Below, piece by piece: positions 55,510 to 62,614 of a DNA stretch of 64,000 nucleotides; within the stretch, counting starts at the first letter, position 1; every line of letters begins with the position of its first letter. A program made the translations under genes and the position numbers. The stretch is from Xanthomonas indica (GTDB lineage: Bacteria > Pseudomonadota > Gammaproteobacteria > Xanthomonadales > Xanthomonadaceae). Below the pieces are notes generated by a model. It had not been told where the DNA came from. It searched no databases and worked only from the letters and a program-made list of their open reading frames with translations. Location of the stretch: the NCBI RefSeq assembly GCF_040529045.1, contig NZ_CP131914.1:195001-259000 (forward strand), read 5' to 3'.

Positions 55510-55860
55510 GTAGGAGCGGCTTCAGCCGCGACGCGCCCGTTGCGTCGGGTCGCGGCTGAAGCCGCTCGCGGCGAGCCCGCCGGGTGCACTGTGGGAGGGA
55601 CTTCAGTCCCGACGCATTGCGCCGTCGGAAAGCGCACACCGTCTCGTGCGTCGCGCGCTACATGACAGTTGACTCCCACAACGCATCACGCGACCCGCAC
55701 CGACGTCAGAAAGACGCAAGCGGCTCCGCCGTGGGACTCAACTGTCGTACCGCCGCGACAAGCGAAGCAGAAAGCCGACTGACAGCCTCCGTCGTCGGGA
55801 CTGAAGTCCCTCCCACAAGGATGCCGGCCACCCCTGTGGGAGCGACTTCAGTCGCGACGC
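55510..55860. repeat. Cluster of five GTAG/GTGG-type palindromic repeats
   Basis: Copies lie at 55510-55532, 55549-55567 (inverted), 55591-55615, 55794-55816 (inverted) and 55836-55860. The stems are GCGGCTTCAGCCGC, GGGACTTCAGTCCC and GCGACTTCAGTCGC, so the arms change in paired fashion while the CTTCAG centre stays. They fill the 514-bp gap between bioH and the SDR gene, which has no gene. Confidence 0.75.
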
Positions 55861-55991
55861 ATGAACGCTGCGCAGCGAGGCCGCTCCTGCACCTGCCTTG
55901 CGTGCTCAGTGTCCTCAACGTCGCGATGTGACGCTGGCCGCCACAGCGGCGATGTCCGATCATCGCCACTCCTTCGAACCGGAGTGCAAGC

Positions 55992-56774
55992 ATGGACCTG
56001 GGAATCGCCGGCAAGTGGGCACTGGTGTGCGCCGCGAGCAAGGGGCTGGGACTGGGCTGCGCGCAGGCGCTGGCGCGCGAGGGCGTGCATGTGGCGATCG
56101 TGGCGCGCGGCCAGGCCGGGCTGGATGCGGCCGCGGCGCAACTGCGCGCGCTGCACGGCGGTGGCGAGGTGGTCGCCGTGGCCGCGGACATCGCCACCGA
56201 GGCCGGACGCGCCGCCGCACTGGCCGCCTGCCCGCAGGTCGACATCCTGATCAACAACGCCGGCGGGCCACCGCCCGGCGATTTCCGCGACTGGGAACGC
56301 GAGGACTGGCTGCGCGCGCTCGACGCCAACATGCTGGCGCCGATCGCGCTGATCCGCGCCACGGTCGATGCGATGCAGGCGCGCGGCTTCGGCCGCATCG
56401 TCAACATCACCTCCGCCGCGGTGAAGGCGCCGATCGACAGCCTGGGCCTGTCCAACGGCGCGCGTGCCGGCCTCACCGGCTTCGTCGCCGGGCTGGCGCG
56501 GCGCACGGTGGCGTACAACGTCACCATCAACAACCTGTTGCCGGGGCAGTTCGACACCGACCGCCTGCGCGGCAACATCGCCCATGCCGCGCAGCGCGAG
56601 GGTGTCGACCCCGCCGACCTGGCCGAACGCAAGCGCCGGCAGATTCCGGCCGCGCGCTTCGGCACCGCCGAGGAGTTCGGCGCGGCCTGCGCCTTCCTGT
56701 GCAGCGCGCAGGCCGGTTACCTGAGCGGGCAGAACCTGTTGCTGGATGGCGGGAGCTATCCGGGGACATTCTGA
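55992..56774 (+). CDS. Atypical SDR in the biotin cluster, catalytic Tyr and Lys lost
   Basis: The 260-residue protein is an SDR by fold: CAASKGLGLGCAQAL as the dinucleotide loop (Gly pattern altered), NNAGG, and NITSAAV with the Ser. At the usual YxxxK site it has S154 and R158 (SNGARAGL), so the catalytic Tyr and Lys are absent. It belongs with BKR-like SDRs that lack the tetrad. The end LLDGGSYPGTF is normal. It stands between bioH and bioC, so it may be a reductase-like partner in pimeloyl-ACP assembly or a non-catalytic protein. Confidence 0.85.
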   Translation: MDLGIAGKWALVCAASKGLGLGCAQALAREGVHVAIVARGQAGLDAAAAQLRALHGGGEVVAVAADIATEAGRAAALAACPQVDILINNAGGPPPGDFRDWEREDWLRALDANMLAPIALIRATVDAMQARGFGRIVNITSAAVKAPIDSLGLSNGARAGLTGFVAGLARRTVAYNVTINNLLPGQFDTDRLRGNIAHAAQREGVDPADLAERKRRQIPAARFGTAEEFGAACAFLCSAQAGYLSGQNLLLDGGSYPGTF

Positions 56775-56897
56775 AAGCCGGGATTGGGGATTGGGGAGTC
56801 GGGATTCGTCAGCCGAGATTGGCGGCGCGTGCGCAGAACGCGGTGATGCAGGCGCCACCGCTGGCCGCAGCGCGACGCGGGCGGCGATAATGCGCGG

Positions 56898-57788
56898 ATG
56901 GATCCTTCCGCGTTCGACTCCCAGCACATCCGCCGCGCCTTCGCGCGTGCGGCCGCCAGTTACGACGCCGCCGCGGCGCTGCAACGCGAGGTGCAGGGGC
57001 GCTTGCTGGAATCGCTGGACTACCTCGGCGACCGCGTGCCGCAGGTGGTGCTGGACGTGGGCAGCGGTCCGGCGCATGCCGCCGCGGCGATGAAGAAGCG
57101 CTGGCCGCGCGCGCAGGTGATCGCGCTCGACCAGGCCCTGCCGATGCTGCAGCAGGCCAAGCGCCAGGCCGGCTGGTGGAAGCCGTTCGGCCGCGTCTGC
57201 GCCGACGCGCGCGCGCTGCCGCTGGCCGAGCACAGCGTCGATGTGATCTTCAGCAATCTGTGCCTGCAGTGGGTCGAGGACCTGCCGGCGGTGTTCGCCG
57301 GGTTCCGCCGCGTGCTGCGCCCCGGCGGCCTGTTGCTGTGCTCCAGCTTCGGCCCGGACACGCTGATCGAACTGCGCGAGGCCTTCGCCCAGGCCGACCA
57401 GACCACGCCGCACGTGAGCCGCTTCGCGCCGATCGCGCAGTTCGGCGATGCGCTGATGCTGTCCGGCTTCCGCGATCCAGTGCTGGACCGCGACGTGTTC
57501 AACCTGACCTATCCGGACCTCGCCGCGCTGATGCGCGAACTGCGCGCGATCGGGGCCACCAACGCGCTGCAGGCGCGCCGCCACACCCTCACCGGCCGCG
57601 GCCGGTTCGCCGCCGCCAGCGCCGCCTACGAGCCGCTGCGCGGTGCCGACGGCACCCTGCCCAGCACCTGGGAAGTGATCTACGCGCACGCCTGGGCGCC
57701 ACCGCCGGGCGCGCCGATCCGCGAAGGCGGCGGCGAGATCGCTGCGGTGCCGCTGTCAGCGATCCCGATCCGCCGCCGCGGCGACTGA
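56898..57788 (+). CDS. bioC: Malonyl-ACP O-methyltransferase
   Basis: BioC methylates malonyl-ACP so fatty-acid synthesis can make pimeloyl-ACP methyl ester for biotin. The 296-residue SAM methyltransferase has the opening VRRAFARAAASYD-type sequence, motif I VVLDVGSGPAH, motif II region IALDQALPMLQQAK and the late VDVIFSNLCLQWVEDLP. Family-typical DRDVFNLTYPDLAALMRELRAIGA is present. It is convergent with the glycosyltransferase gene, whose end overlaps by 33 bp. A GGGATT-type repeat copy lies at about 56773-56805. Confidence 0.94.
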   Translation: MDPSAFDSQHIRRAFARAAASYDAAAALQREVQGRLLESLDYLGDRVPQVVLDVGSGPAHAAAAMKKRWPRAQVIALDQALPMLQQAKRQAGWWKPFGRVCADARALPLAEHSVDVIFSNLCLQWVEDLPAVFAGFRRVLRPGGLLLCSSFGPDTLIELREAFAQADQTTPHVSRFAPIAQFGDALMLSGFRDPVLDRDVFNLTYPDLAALMRELRAIGATNALQARRHTLTGRGRFAAASAAYEPLRGADGTLPSTWEVIYAHAWAPPPGAPIREGGGEIAAVPLSAIPIRRRGD

Positions 57789-59270
57789 GCCGGGCCGCAC
57801 CCGGAACAGCACCCGGCCCCGGTAGGGCGGACCCAGCGCCTGCACCTGCGCCCCCTGCGCGGCGATGCGCGCGGCCACCTGCGGCCAGACCTCCTGCTTG
57901 CACACCCACACGCGGCCGGCGCGCGGTTGCCGCAAGACCGTGGACAGGTCGGCGTCGTACTCGGGACCGAAGCGCGGCGCGTCGGGCAGCGGATCCAGGC
58001 GGATCTTGCGCACCTGCGCGCCCAGTTCCAGGCGCAGGCCGTAGCGTGCCATGTCCTCGACGAACACCACCTCGCGCACCGGCGTGCCGGCACGCTGGGC
58101 GATCGCCTGCGCCCAGGCGCCGGCATCCTTGTGCGTGGGCAGCAGCGCCGGCGCCAGTTCGAGCGCCAGCAACAGCCCGCACCAGCCCAGCAGCCACGGC
58201 CAGCGCCACGGCGCGCGCCCCTCCTGCGCACGCTGCCACGCCGCCAGCAACGCCAGCGGCACGAACAGCGGCAGCACGTACAGCGGCAGCCGCGAGCGCG
58301 ACAGGCATAGCACCAGCAGTGGCAGCAGCAGCCACAGGGTCAGCAGCAGCGGCGCGGCCTGCTGCAGGCGCAGCGCCGGGGTTCGCCACCATTGCCGCAG
58401 CTGCCGCGGCAGCTGCCAGACCCAGCGCGCCAGCGCCGGGGTCCACGGCAGCGTGCCCAGGACCAGGATCGGCGCATACGCCACCGCCCAGCCATACCAC
58501 TGCGCGTTGCGCCCGAACGCATCGCTGGCCACGCGCTTGACCACCTCGTCGCCGACGAAGTACTGCAGCAAGCCGGGATGGCCATGGATCACCGCCAGGT
58601 ACCAGGGCAGCGCCAGCACCGTGAACAGCGCGATGCCGGAAAGTTGCAGCGCGCGCCGCGGCGGCCCCGGCGTCACCGCGTTGAACAGCAGCAGCGCCGG
58701 CAACGGCAGCAATCCCGGCGGCCCCTTGGTCATGAACGCCAGGGCGAAGCCGGCCCACATCGCCGCGATCCAGCGCTTGCCCTGCCCGGGCGGGTGCGCA
58801 CGTGCTTCGACGAAGGCCCACACCGCCAGGGTCTCGCAGGCGGCGAGCAGGAAGTCGGTGGAAATCCATTGCGCCGCGCCGAACGGCGCCAGCATGGTCG
58901 CGTACAGCAGCGCCGCCTGCGCCGGCAGCGTGGGCCGCTCGGGAAACAGCCGCGCGGCCAGGCGCCAGACCAGCAGCACGCACAGCAGGTAGGCCAGCGC
59001 CGACGGCAAGCGCGCCGCCCACGGCGACGGCCCGAAGGCGGCGACGCTGGCGGCGATCGCCCAGTAGGTCAGCGGCGGCTTGGTCCAGTGCGCCACGTCC
59101 TCGCTGCGCCGGGGCGTGAGCCAATCGCCGCTGTGCAGCATGTTCAGCGCGACATTGGTGTAACGGCCTTCGTCGGCGTCCCAGATCCCGCGGGCGCCCA
59201 GCAGGGCCAGCGCGAGCGTGCAGGCCAGCAGCGCCACCGCGACGGCCGGGGAACGAAGCAGCGCGCGCAT
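57756..59270 (-). CDS. ArnT-like inner-membrane glycosyltransferase (GT39/GT83 type)
   Basis: The 504-residue protein has about 12 membrane segments in the N-terminal 400 residues and a soluble C-terminal domain. It opens with GARGIWDADEGRYTNVALNM, the acidic DADE motif of PMT/ArnT transferases, and has HWTKPPLTYW and the later RSRLPLYVLPLFVPLALL. It probably moves a sugar from a polyprenyl carrier onto lipid A or another acceptor in the periplasm. It does not sit in an arn operon, so the sugar cannot be named. Its 3' end overlaps that of bioC by 33 bp. Confidence 0.85.
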   Translation of the reverse strand: MRALLRSPAVAVALLACTLALALLGARGIWDADEGRYTNVALNMLHSGDWLTPRRSEDVAHWTKPPLTYWAIAASVAAFGPSPWAARLPSALAYLLCVLLVWRLAARLFPERPTLPAQAALLYATMLAPFGAAQWISTDFLLAACETLAVWAFVEARAHPPGQGKRWIAAMWAGFALAFMTKGPPGLLPLPALLLFNAVTPGPPRRALQLSGIALFTVLALPWYLAVIHGHPGLLQYFVGDEVVKRVASDAFGRNAQWYGWAVAYAPILVLGTLPWTPALARWVWQLPRQLRQWWRTPALRLQQAAPLLLTLWLLLPLLVLCLSRSRLPLYVLPLFVPLALLAAWQRAQEGRAPWRWPWLLGWCGLLLALELAPALLPTHKDAGAWAQAIAQRAGTPVREVVFVEDMARYGLRLELGAQVRKIRLDPLPDAPRFGPEYDADLSTVLRQPRAGRVWVCKQEVWPQVAARIAAQGAQVQALGPPYRGRVLFRVRPGSVAAAADRDR

Positions 59271-59386
59271 CGGCGGTCCTCTCGGTCGGCGCGGCGACCA
59301 TAGCCGTATCGCGTGAGGTCGCGGATGACGGCCGGCGGACAGTTTTGCGACAGCGCGAACGCGCCGGCCTCAGGCCGGCGCGCGGC

Positions 59387-59815
59387 TCAGGCCGAGACCT
59401 GCGCGATCCAGTCTTCCAGGTTGTAGTAGTTGCTGACCCGGGCGATCTTGCCGTCGCGGATGTCGAAGAACGCCCCGCCCGGCAGCACGTAGCGCTGGCC
59501 GCGCGCCTCCGGCAGGCCGGTATCGGTGTGGTGGTATTCGCCGTGCACCACGTACTCGGCGGCGGCGCGGCCGCCGTCCTGCGCGGCCAGCACCACGATG
59601 TCGTGCAACTGCTCGCGGTAACTGGCATTCATGCGCCGCAGGAACGCTGCGAACGTGTCCTTGCCGGTCTCGCGCGGGCCCTGGTTGAGATCGTGGGCGA
59701 CGTCGTCGCTGAGCATGCCCAGCATGCCGTCCCAGTCGCCGCGGTTGAACGCCGCGTAATAGGCCTGGACCAGGGCGATGGCCTGGTCCTGCGCAGGAAC
59801 TCCGTGGTTGCTCAT
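59387..59815 (-). CDS. NTF2-like / SnoaL-type protein
   Basis: The 142-residue protein has a single NTF2-like cone fold: VQAYYAAFNRGDWDGMLGMLSDDVAHDLNQGP, then EYVVHGEYHHTDTGLPEA and a late GAFFDIRDGKIARVSNYYNL. Family members include ketosteroid isomerases and stress or secondary-metabolite enzymes, and annotations as steroid isomerase are unreliable. There is no signal peptide. It is an isolated minus-strand gene between the glycosyltransferase and a YdcF-like gene. The function is unknown. Confidence 0.82.
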   Translation of the reverse strand: MSNHGVPAQDQAIALVQAYYAAFNRGDWDGMLGMLSDDVAHDLNQGPRETGKDTFAAFLRRMNASYREQLHDIVVLAAQDGGRAAAEYVVHGEYHHTDTGLPEARGQRYVLPGGAFFDIRDGKIARVSNYYNLEDWIAQVSA

Positions 59816-59846
59816 GGCTGCCGCCCTCGGGCCGTGGAAACGCCCA

Positions 59847-60470
59847 TCATACGGTCTCGCCGCCGTGCTCGACGCCCCGCTCCAGCAGGTCGCGGTGGAA
59901 GAAGTACAGCTCCTGCAGCAGAAAGCGCCAGCGGGTCTGGAAACTGCGGAAGCGACTGCTCGGGGTCGACGAGGCCAGCGCGTCGATCTGCAGTTCCTGG
60001 CACAGCCGCAACGCCCGCGCCATGTGCAGCGGATCGCTGACCACGATGACCCGGTGCAGGCCGTGTTCGCGCATCAGCCGGCGCGCCTCGATCAGGTTCT
60101 GCCGGGTGGTGCGCGACACCGTCTCGATCAGGATCGCATCGGCCGGCACGTCGTGGCGCAGCGCGTAGCGCTTTGCGACCTGCGACTCGGCGAAGCGCGC
60201 GCCGTTGCCGAAGCCGCCGGTGAAGATCAGGGTCGGCGCGTAGCCGCGCTGGTAGAGATCCAGGCCGTGGCGAATGCGCTCCTCGAACACCGGCGAGGGC
60301 TTGGCGTCGTAGGCCGCCGCGCCAAGCACGATGATCGCGTCGGCCGGCGCCGCCTGGTCGCGGTCGCCGACCCAGACGATGTAGATCGCCACGCCCAGCA
60401 GCCACAGCCCCAGCAACGCCGCCAGGCGCAGCAGCCAGCGCAGCCAGCGGAACCCGCCCCGCGCGCTCAT
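59847..60470 (-). CDS. YdcF/SanA-like DUF218 membrane protein
   Basis: The 207-residue protein has one N-terminal membrane segment (about 9-30, WLLRLAALLGLWLLGVAIYIVW) and a periplasmic or cytoplasmic DUF218 domain: ADAIIVLGAAAYDAKPSPVFEERI, TGGFGNGARFAESQVA, DAILIETVSRTTRQNLIEA and VIVVSDPLHMARALRLC. This is the SanA/YdcF pattern, linked to envelope barrier function and vancomycin sensitivity in enteric bacteria. The start overlaps the stop of the dehydratase-like gene (ATGA), so the two are coupled. Confidence 0.88.
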   Translation of the reverse strand: MSARGGFRWLRWLLRLAALLGLWLLGVAIYIVWVGDRDQAAPADAIIVLGAAAYDAKPSPVFEERIRHGLDLYQRGYAPTLIFTGGFGNGARFAESQVAKRYALRHDVPADAILIETVSRTTRQNLIEARRLMREHGLHRVIVVSDPLHMARALRLCQELQIDALASSTPSSRFRSFQTRWRFLLQELYFFHRDLLERGVEHGGETV

Positions 60471-61426
60471 GCCGCGCCCCACGGCAAGGCGTCCAGGTCG
60501 ACGTTGCCGCCGGACAGGATCAGTCCCACCCGGCGCCCGGCGAAGCGCGCCGGCTGCGCCAGCACCGCCGCCAGGGCGATCGCCGAGGACGGCTCCACCA
60601 CCTGCTTGAGCACCTGCCACAGCAGCCGCATCGCCGTCACGGTCGCCGCGTCGTCCACCACCAGCACCTCGGCATGGCCGTGCAGCAGGGCGAAGTTGGG
60701 TTCGCCGAGGCTGCCGCGCAGGCCGTCGCAGATCGTGTCCGGGACCATGTCCACGCGGCGCTCGCCGGCGGCCAGCGAGCGCGCGGTATCGGCGGCACCG
60801 GCCGGCTCGGCCAGCAGCAGCTGCGCCTGCGGCGCCAGCGCCGACAGGGCCAGGCGGCTGCCCGCGGCCAGGCCACCGCCGCCAACCGGCACCACCAGCA
60901 GGTCCAGCCCGCCGCTGGCGTCCAGCAGCTCCAGCGCGGCGGTGCCCTGCCCGGCGATCACCCCCGGATCGGCATAGGGATGCACCAGGGTCGCGCCGGT
61001 GTCGCGCTGCACCTGGGCGCACAGCGCCTCGCGGGCGGCGATGCTCGGCGCGCAGCGCCACAGGGTGGCGCCGTGGCGGGCGATGTTGGCGAGCTTGGCG
61101 GCGACCGCGCCTTCCGGCACCACCACATGGCAGCCGATGCCACGGGTACGCGCGGCCAGGGCCAGCGCCGCGCCGTGGTTGCCCGAGGAGTGGGTGACCA
61201 CCCCGCAGGCCGCCTGTGCCGGATCCAGCGCCCACACCGCATTGCAGGCGCCGCGGAACTTGAACGCGCCGCCGCGCTGCAGGTGTTCGGCCTTGAAGTA
61301 CAGCTGCGCGCCGCTGGCGGCGTCCAGCGCCTGCGAACGCAGCACCGGCGTCGGCCGCGCGTGCGCGGCAATGCGTGCGGCGGCCGCCAGGACGTCGCCG
61401 AACTCGGGCAGAAAACGTGAGACCAT
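60467..61426 (-). CDS. Serine/threonine dehydratase-like PLP enzyme
   Basis: The 319-residue protein has the PLP lysine Lys56 in GGAFKFRGA, the substrate loop SSGNHGAA (80-87), the Gly-rich phosphate loop GGGGLAAGS and C-terminal LILSGGNVDL, all typical of fold II dehydratases and serine racemases. There is no C-terminal ACT regulatory domain, so it resembles short catabolic or racemase-type members rather than biosynthetic IlvA. It is coupled to the YdcF-like gene. Substrate preference cannot be read from sequence. Confidence 0.88.
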   Translation of the reverse strand: MVSRFLPEFGDVLAAAARIAAHARPTPVLRSQALDAASGAQLYFKAEHLQRGGAFKFRGACNAVWALDPAQAACGVVTHSSGNHGAALALAARTRGIGCHVVVPEGAVAAKLANIARHGATLWRCAPSIAAREALCAQVQRDTGATLVHPYADPGVIAGQGTAALELLDASGGLDLLVVPVGGGGLAAGSRLALSALAPQAQLLLAEPAGAADTARSLAAGERRVDMVPDTICDGLRGSLGEPNFALLHGHAEVLVVDDAATVTAMRLLWQVLKQVVEPSSAIALAAVLAQPARFAGRRVGLILSGGNVDLDALPWGAA

Positions 61427-61590
61427 GCGCGAAAGGGTAGCGTATCGTCGCCAACGTGCAGCGCCCGCCAGCCGTGCCGGCTCGCCGCCGTTGCGCGCGA
61501 CTTAAGCGTTCAAGTGCGGCGCGGGAAGTTAAGGGGGGATTCAATGCAACGGACCGAACCTGTCAGCCAGCCTGCTGGAGGGCAAACGCC

Positions 61591-62106
61591 ATGAAACTGC
61601 GCCTGATCTGCGCCGCTGGACTGCTGGCCGCACTGGGCGGCTGCGCCACCTACGATTACGCCGGAGGCGGCGACGGTGGCTACTACCGTGGCGCGCCCTC
61701 GGTCGAGTACCGCTACCCCGCCGGCTATTCCGAATACTACTCGCCTTACGGCGCGGTGCCCTACTACGGTTACGGCCCCGCGTACTACGGCTACTACGGC
61801 TACGGCGTGCCGTATTACTACTATCGCGGCTACGACGGCCCGCGCCACCGCCCGCCGCCGCGTCCGCGGCCGGACGACGGCGGTTCACGCCCGCCGCCGC
61901 CCAGCGTGGGCGGTCGGGTGCCCTCCCCCTGGCGCGACATGGACCGCCTGCGGCGTCCGGACGCGCTCAATTCGGCGCCGCGGCCGCAGTCGATGCAGCC
62001 GGCCCGGCCAGCGATGCAGCGTCCCGAGGGGATGCAGCGCCCGCCTGCCCCACGCCCCGGCAATATGGGGCGCAGCAATGGGACACGTCGCACACTCGAG
62101 CCCTGA
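61591..62106 (+). CDS. Tyr/Gly/Pro-rich lipoprotein, function unknown
   Basis: A lipoprotein signal (MKLRLICAAGLLAALGGC; Cys18) is followed by a Tyr/Gly-rich stretch (about residues 22-88, with PYYGYGPAYYGYYGYG-type repeats), a Pro/Arg-rich segment, a short conserved-looking block (VPSPWRDMDRLRRPD) and a Gln/Pro/Met/Arg-rich tail. Low-complexity Tyr-rich lipoproteins are found in several xanthomonads but have no known role. GGAGG is well placed before the ATG. Its transcript probably ends at the hairpin at 62274-62301; the 3' UTR carries another hairpin with a C-rich loop. Confidence 0.82.
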   Translation: MKLRLICAAGLLAALGGCATYDYAGGGDGGYYRGAPSVEYRYPAGYSEYYSPYGAVPYYGYGPAYYGYYGYGVPYYYYRGYDGPRHRPPPRPRPDDGGSRPPPPSVGGRVPSPWRDMDRLRRPDALNSAPRPQSMQPARPAMQRPEGMQRPPAPRPGNMGRSNGTRRTLEP

Positions 62107-62213
62107 GAAAGGGCTTGCGTTCGCCAGCCCCAACACGCACTCTACGTCCTACGGGGTGACCGACTGCGTCGCTTTATGACCCGAAGGGGTGACCCCACCG
62201 TCTATGTCGATGT

Positions 62214-62255
62214 CCGACAGGGAAATCTGGATCCCCCCTGTTCCGGCCCTGTCGG
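62214..62255 (+). ncRNA. 3'-UTR hairpin of the lipoprotein gene with C-rich loop
   Basis: CCGACAGGG (62214-62222) pairs perfectly with CCCTGTCGG (62247-62255). The 24-nt loop holds CCCCTGTTCC (62235-62244), the exact complement of a decamer in the loop of the nearby minus-strand RNA. It is a structural element of the plus-strand transcript, not a gene. Confidence 0.5.
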
Positions 62256-62273
62256 GCGTCGGCGCCTCACAAC

Positions 62274-62301
62274 GAAAAGCCCCGGTCCGCCGGGGCTTTT
62301 C
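62274..62301. terminator. Bidirectional intrinsic terminator
   Basis: GAAAAGCCCCGG and CCGGGGCTTTTC arms flank a 4-nt loop, with a T-run on either strand. It would end the lipoprotein transcript on the plus strand and could stop read-through of the minus-strand RNA. Confidence 0.8.
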
Positions 62302-62356
62302 GCGTTGGGGCCTTGCCGTTGCTGGACCGGCGCCGGCGCCGGGCGAAAAACGGGCA

Positions 62357-62473
62357 TAAAAAAGGGCCGGTAGTCCCCCGACTACCGGCCCCCAGCTCCC
62401 CCAACGTGCGCGTGACTGGCCCCTGTTCCAATTCCAGTCATACGCCCCTGACGCATTGCCACGTTGGGTGCAG
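62357..62473 (-). ncRNA. Candidate sigma-54-dependent small RNA
   Basis: A transcript of about 117 nt is predicted from a start 12 nt after the -12 element to the T-run of the terminator. Its 5' end forms a 9-bp stem, CCCAACGTG (62460-62468) with CACGTTGGG (62400-62408). Inside are GCGT/ACGC and the hairpin TGACTGG (62434-62440) with CCAGTCA (62413-62419). The 14-nt loop contains GGAACAGGGG and the bulge carries a second CAGGGG. The terminator hairpin closes it. No minus-strand gene or reading frame explains the promoter and terminator. It is upstream of and divergent from mnmG. Confidence 0.6.
62358..62391 (-). terminator. Intrinsic terminator of the small RNA
   Basis: The minus strand has GGGCCGGTAGTC (62380-62391) and GACTACCGGCCC (62364-62375), a perfect 12-bp stem, followed by six T residues (62358-62363). 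Orientation is fixed by the T-run; the plus strand has none after the stem. Confidence 0.85.
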
Positions 62474-62483
62474 TGGGAATATC

Positions 62484-62500
62484 TGCAGATTGCGTGCCAA
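62484..62500 (-). promoter_or_regulatory. Sigma-54 (-24/-12) promoter
   Basis: The minus strand reads TTGGCACG-CAAT-CTGCA against the consensus YTGGCACG-N4-TTGCW, one mismatch. The GG and GC cores are exactly 10 nt apart. The palindromes ATCTGCAGAT (62481-62490) and GCAGATCTGC (62509-62518), 28 bp apart, overlap or flank it. It points away from mnmG. Confidence 0.6.
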
Positions 62501-62513
62501 CTTGAGGCGCAGA

Positions 62514-62542
62514 TCTGCAATTTGTGATGCAACCGCTAAAAT
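62514..62542 (+). promoter_or_regulatory. Possible mnmG promoter
   Basis: A good -10, TAAAAT (62537-62542), follows a 17-bp spacer after a poor -35 (TCTGCA). It overlaps the region upstream of the minus-strand sigma-54 promoter, so transcription in the two directions may interfere. Confidence 0.35.
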
Positions 62543-62614
62543 TCTTGTTCCCGCCGAGGGCGCTCCCGCCTGCGGCCCCCTTCCGCCGGCTCACGGGCCG
62601 GCCGCGAGACCCCG

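Noticed and set aside
62149-62532. A 127-residue minus-strand reading frame across the small RNA
   Set aside because: It runs through two terminator hairpins and has no ribosome site or coding character. The RNA structure explains the sequence better.
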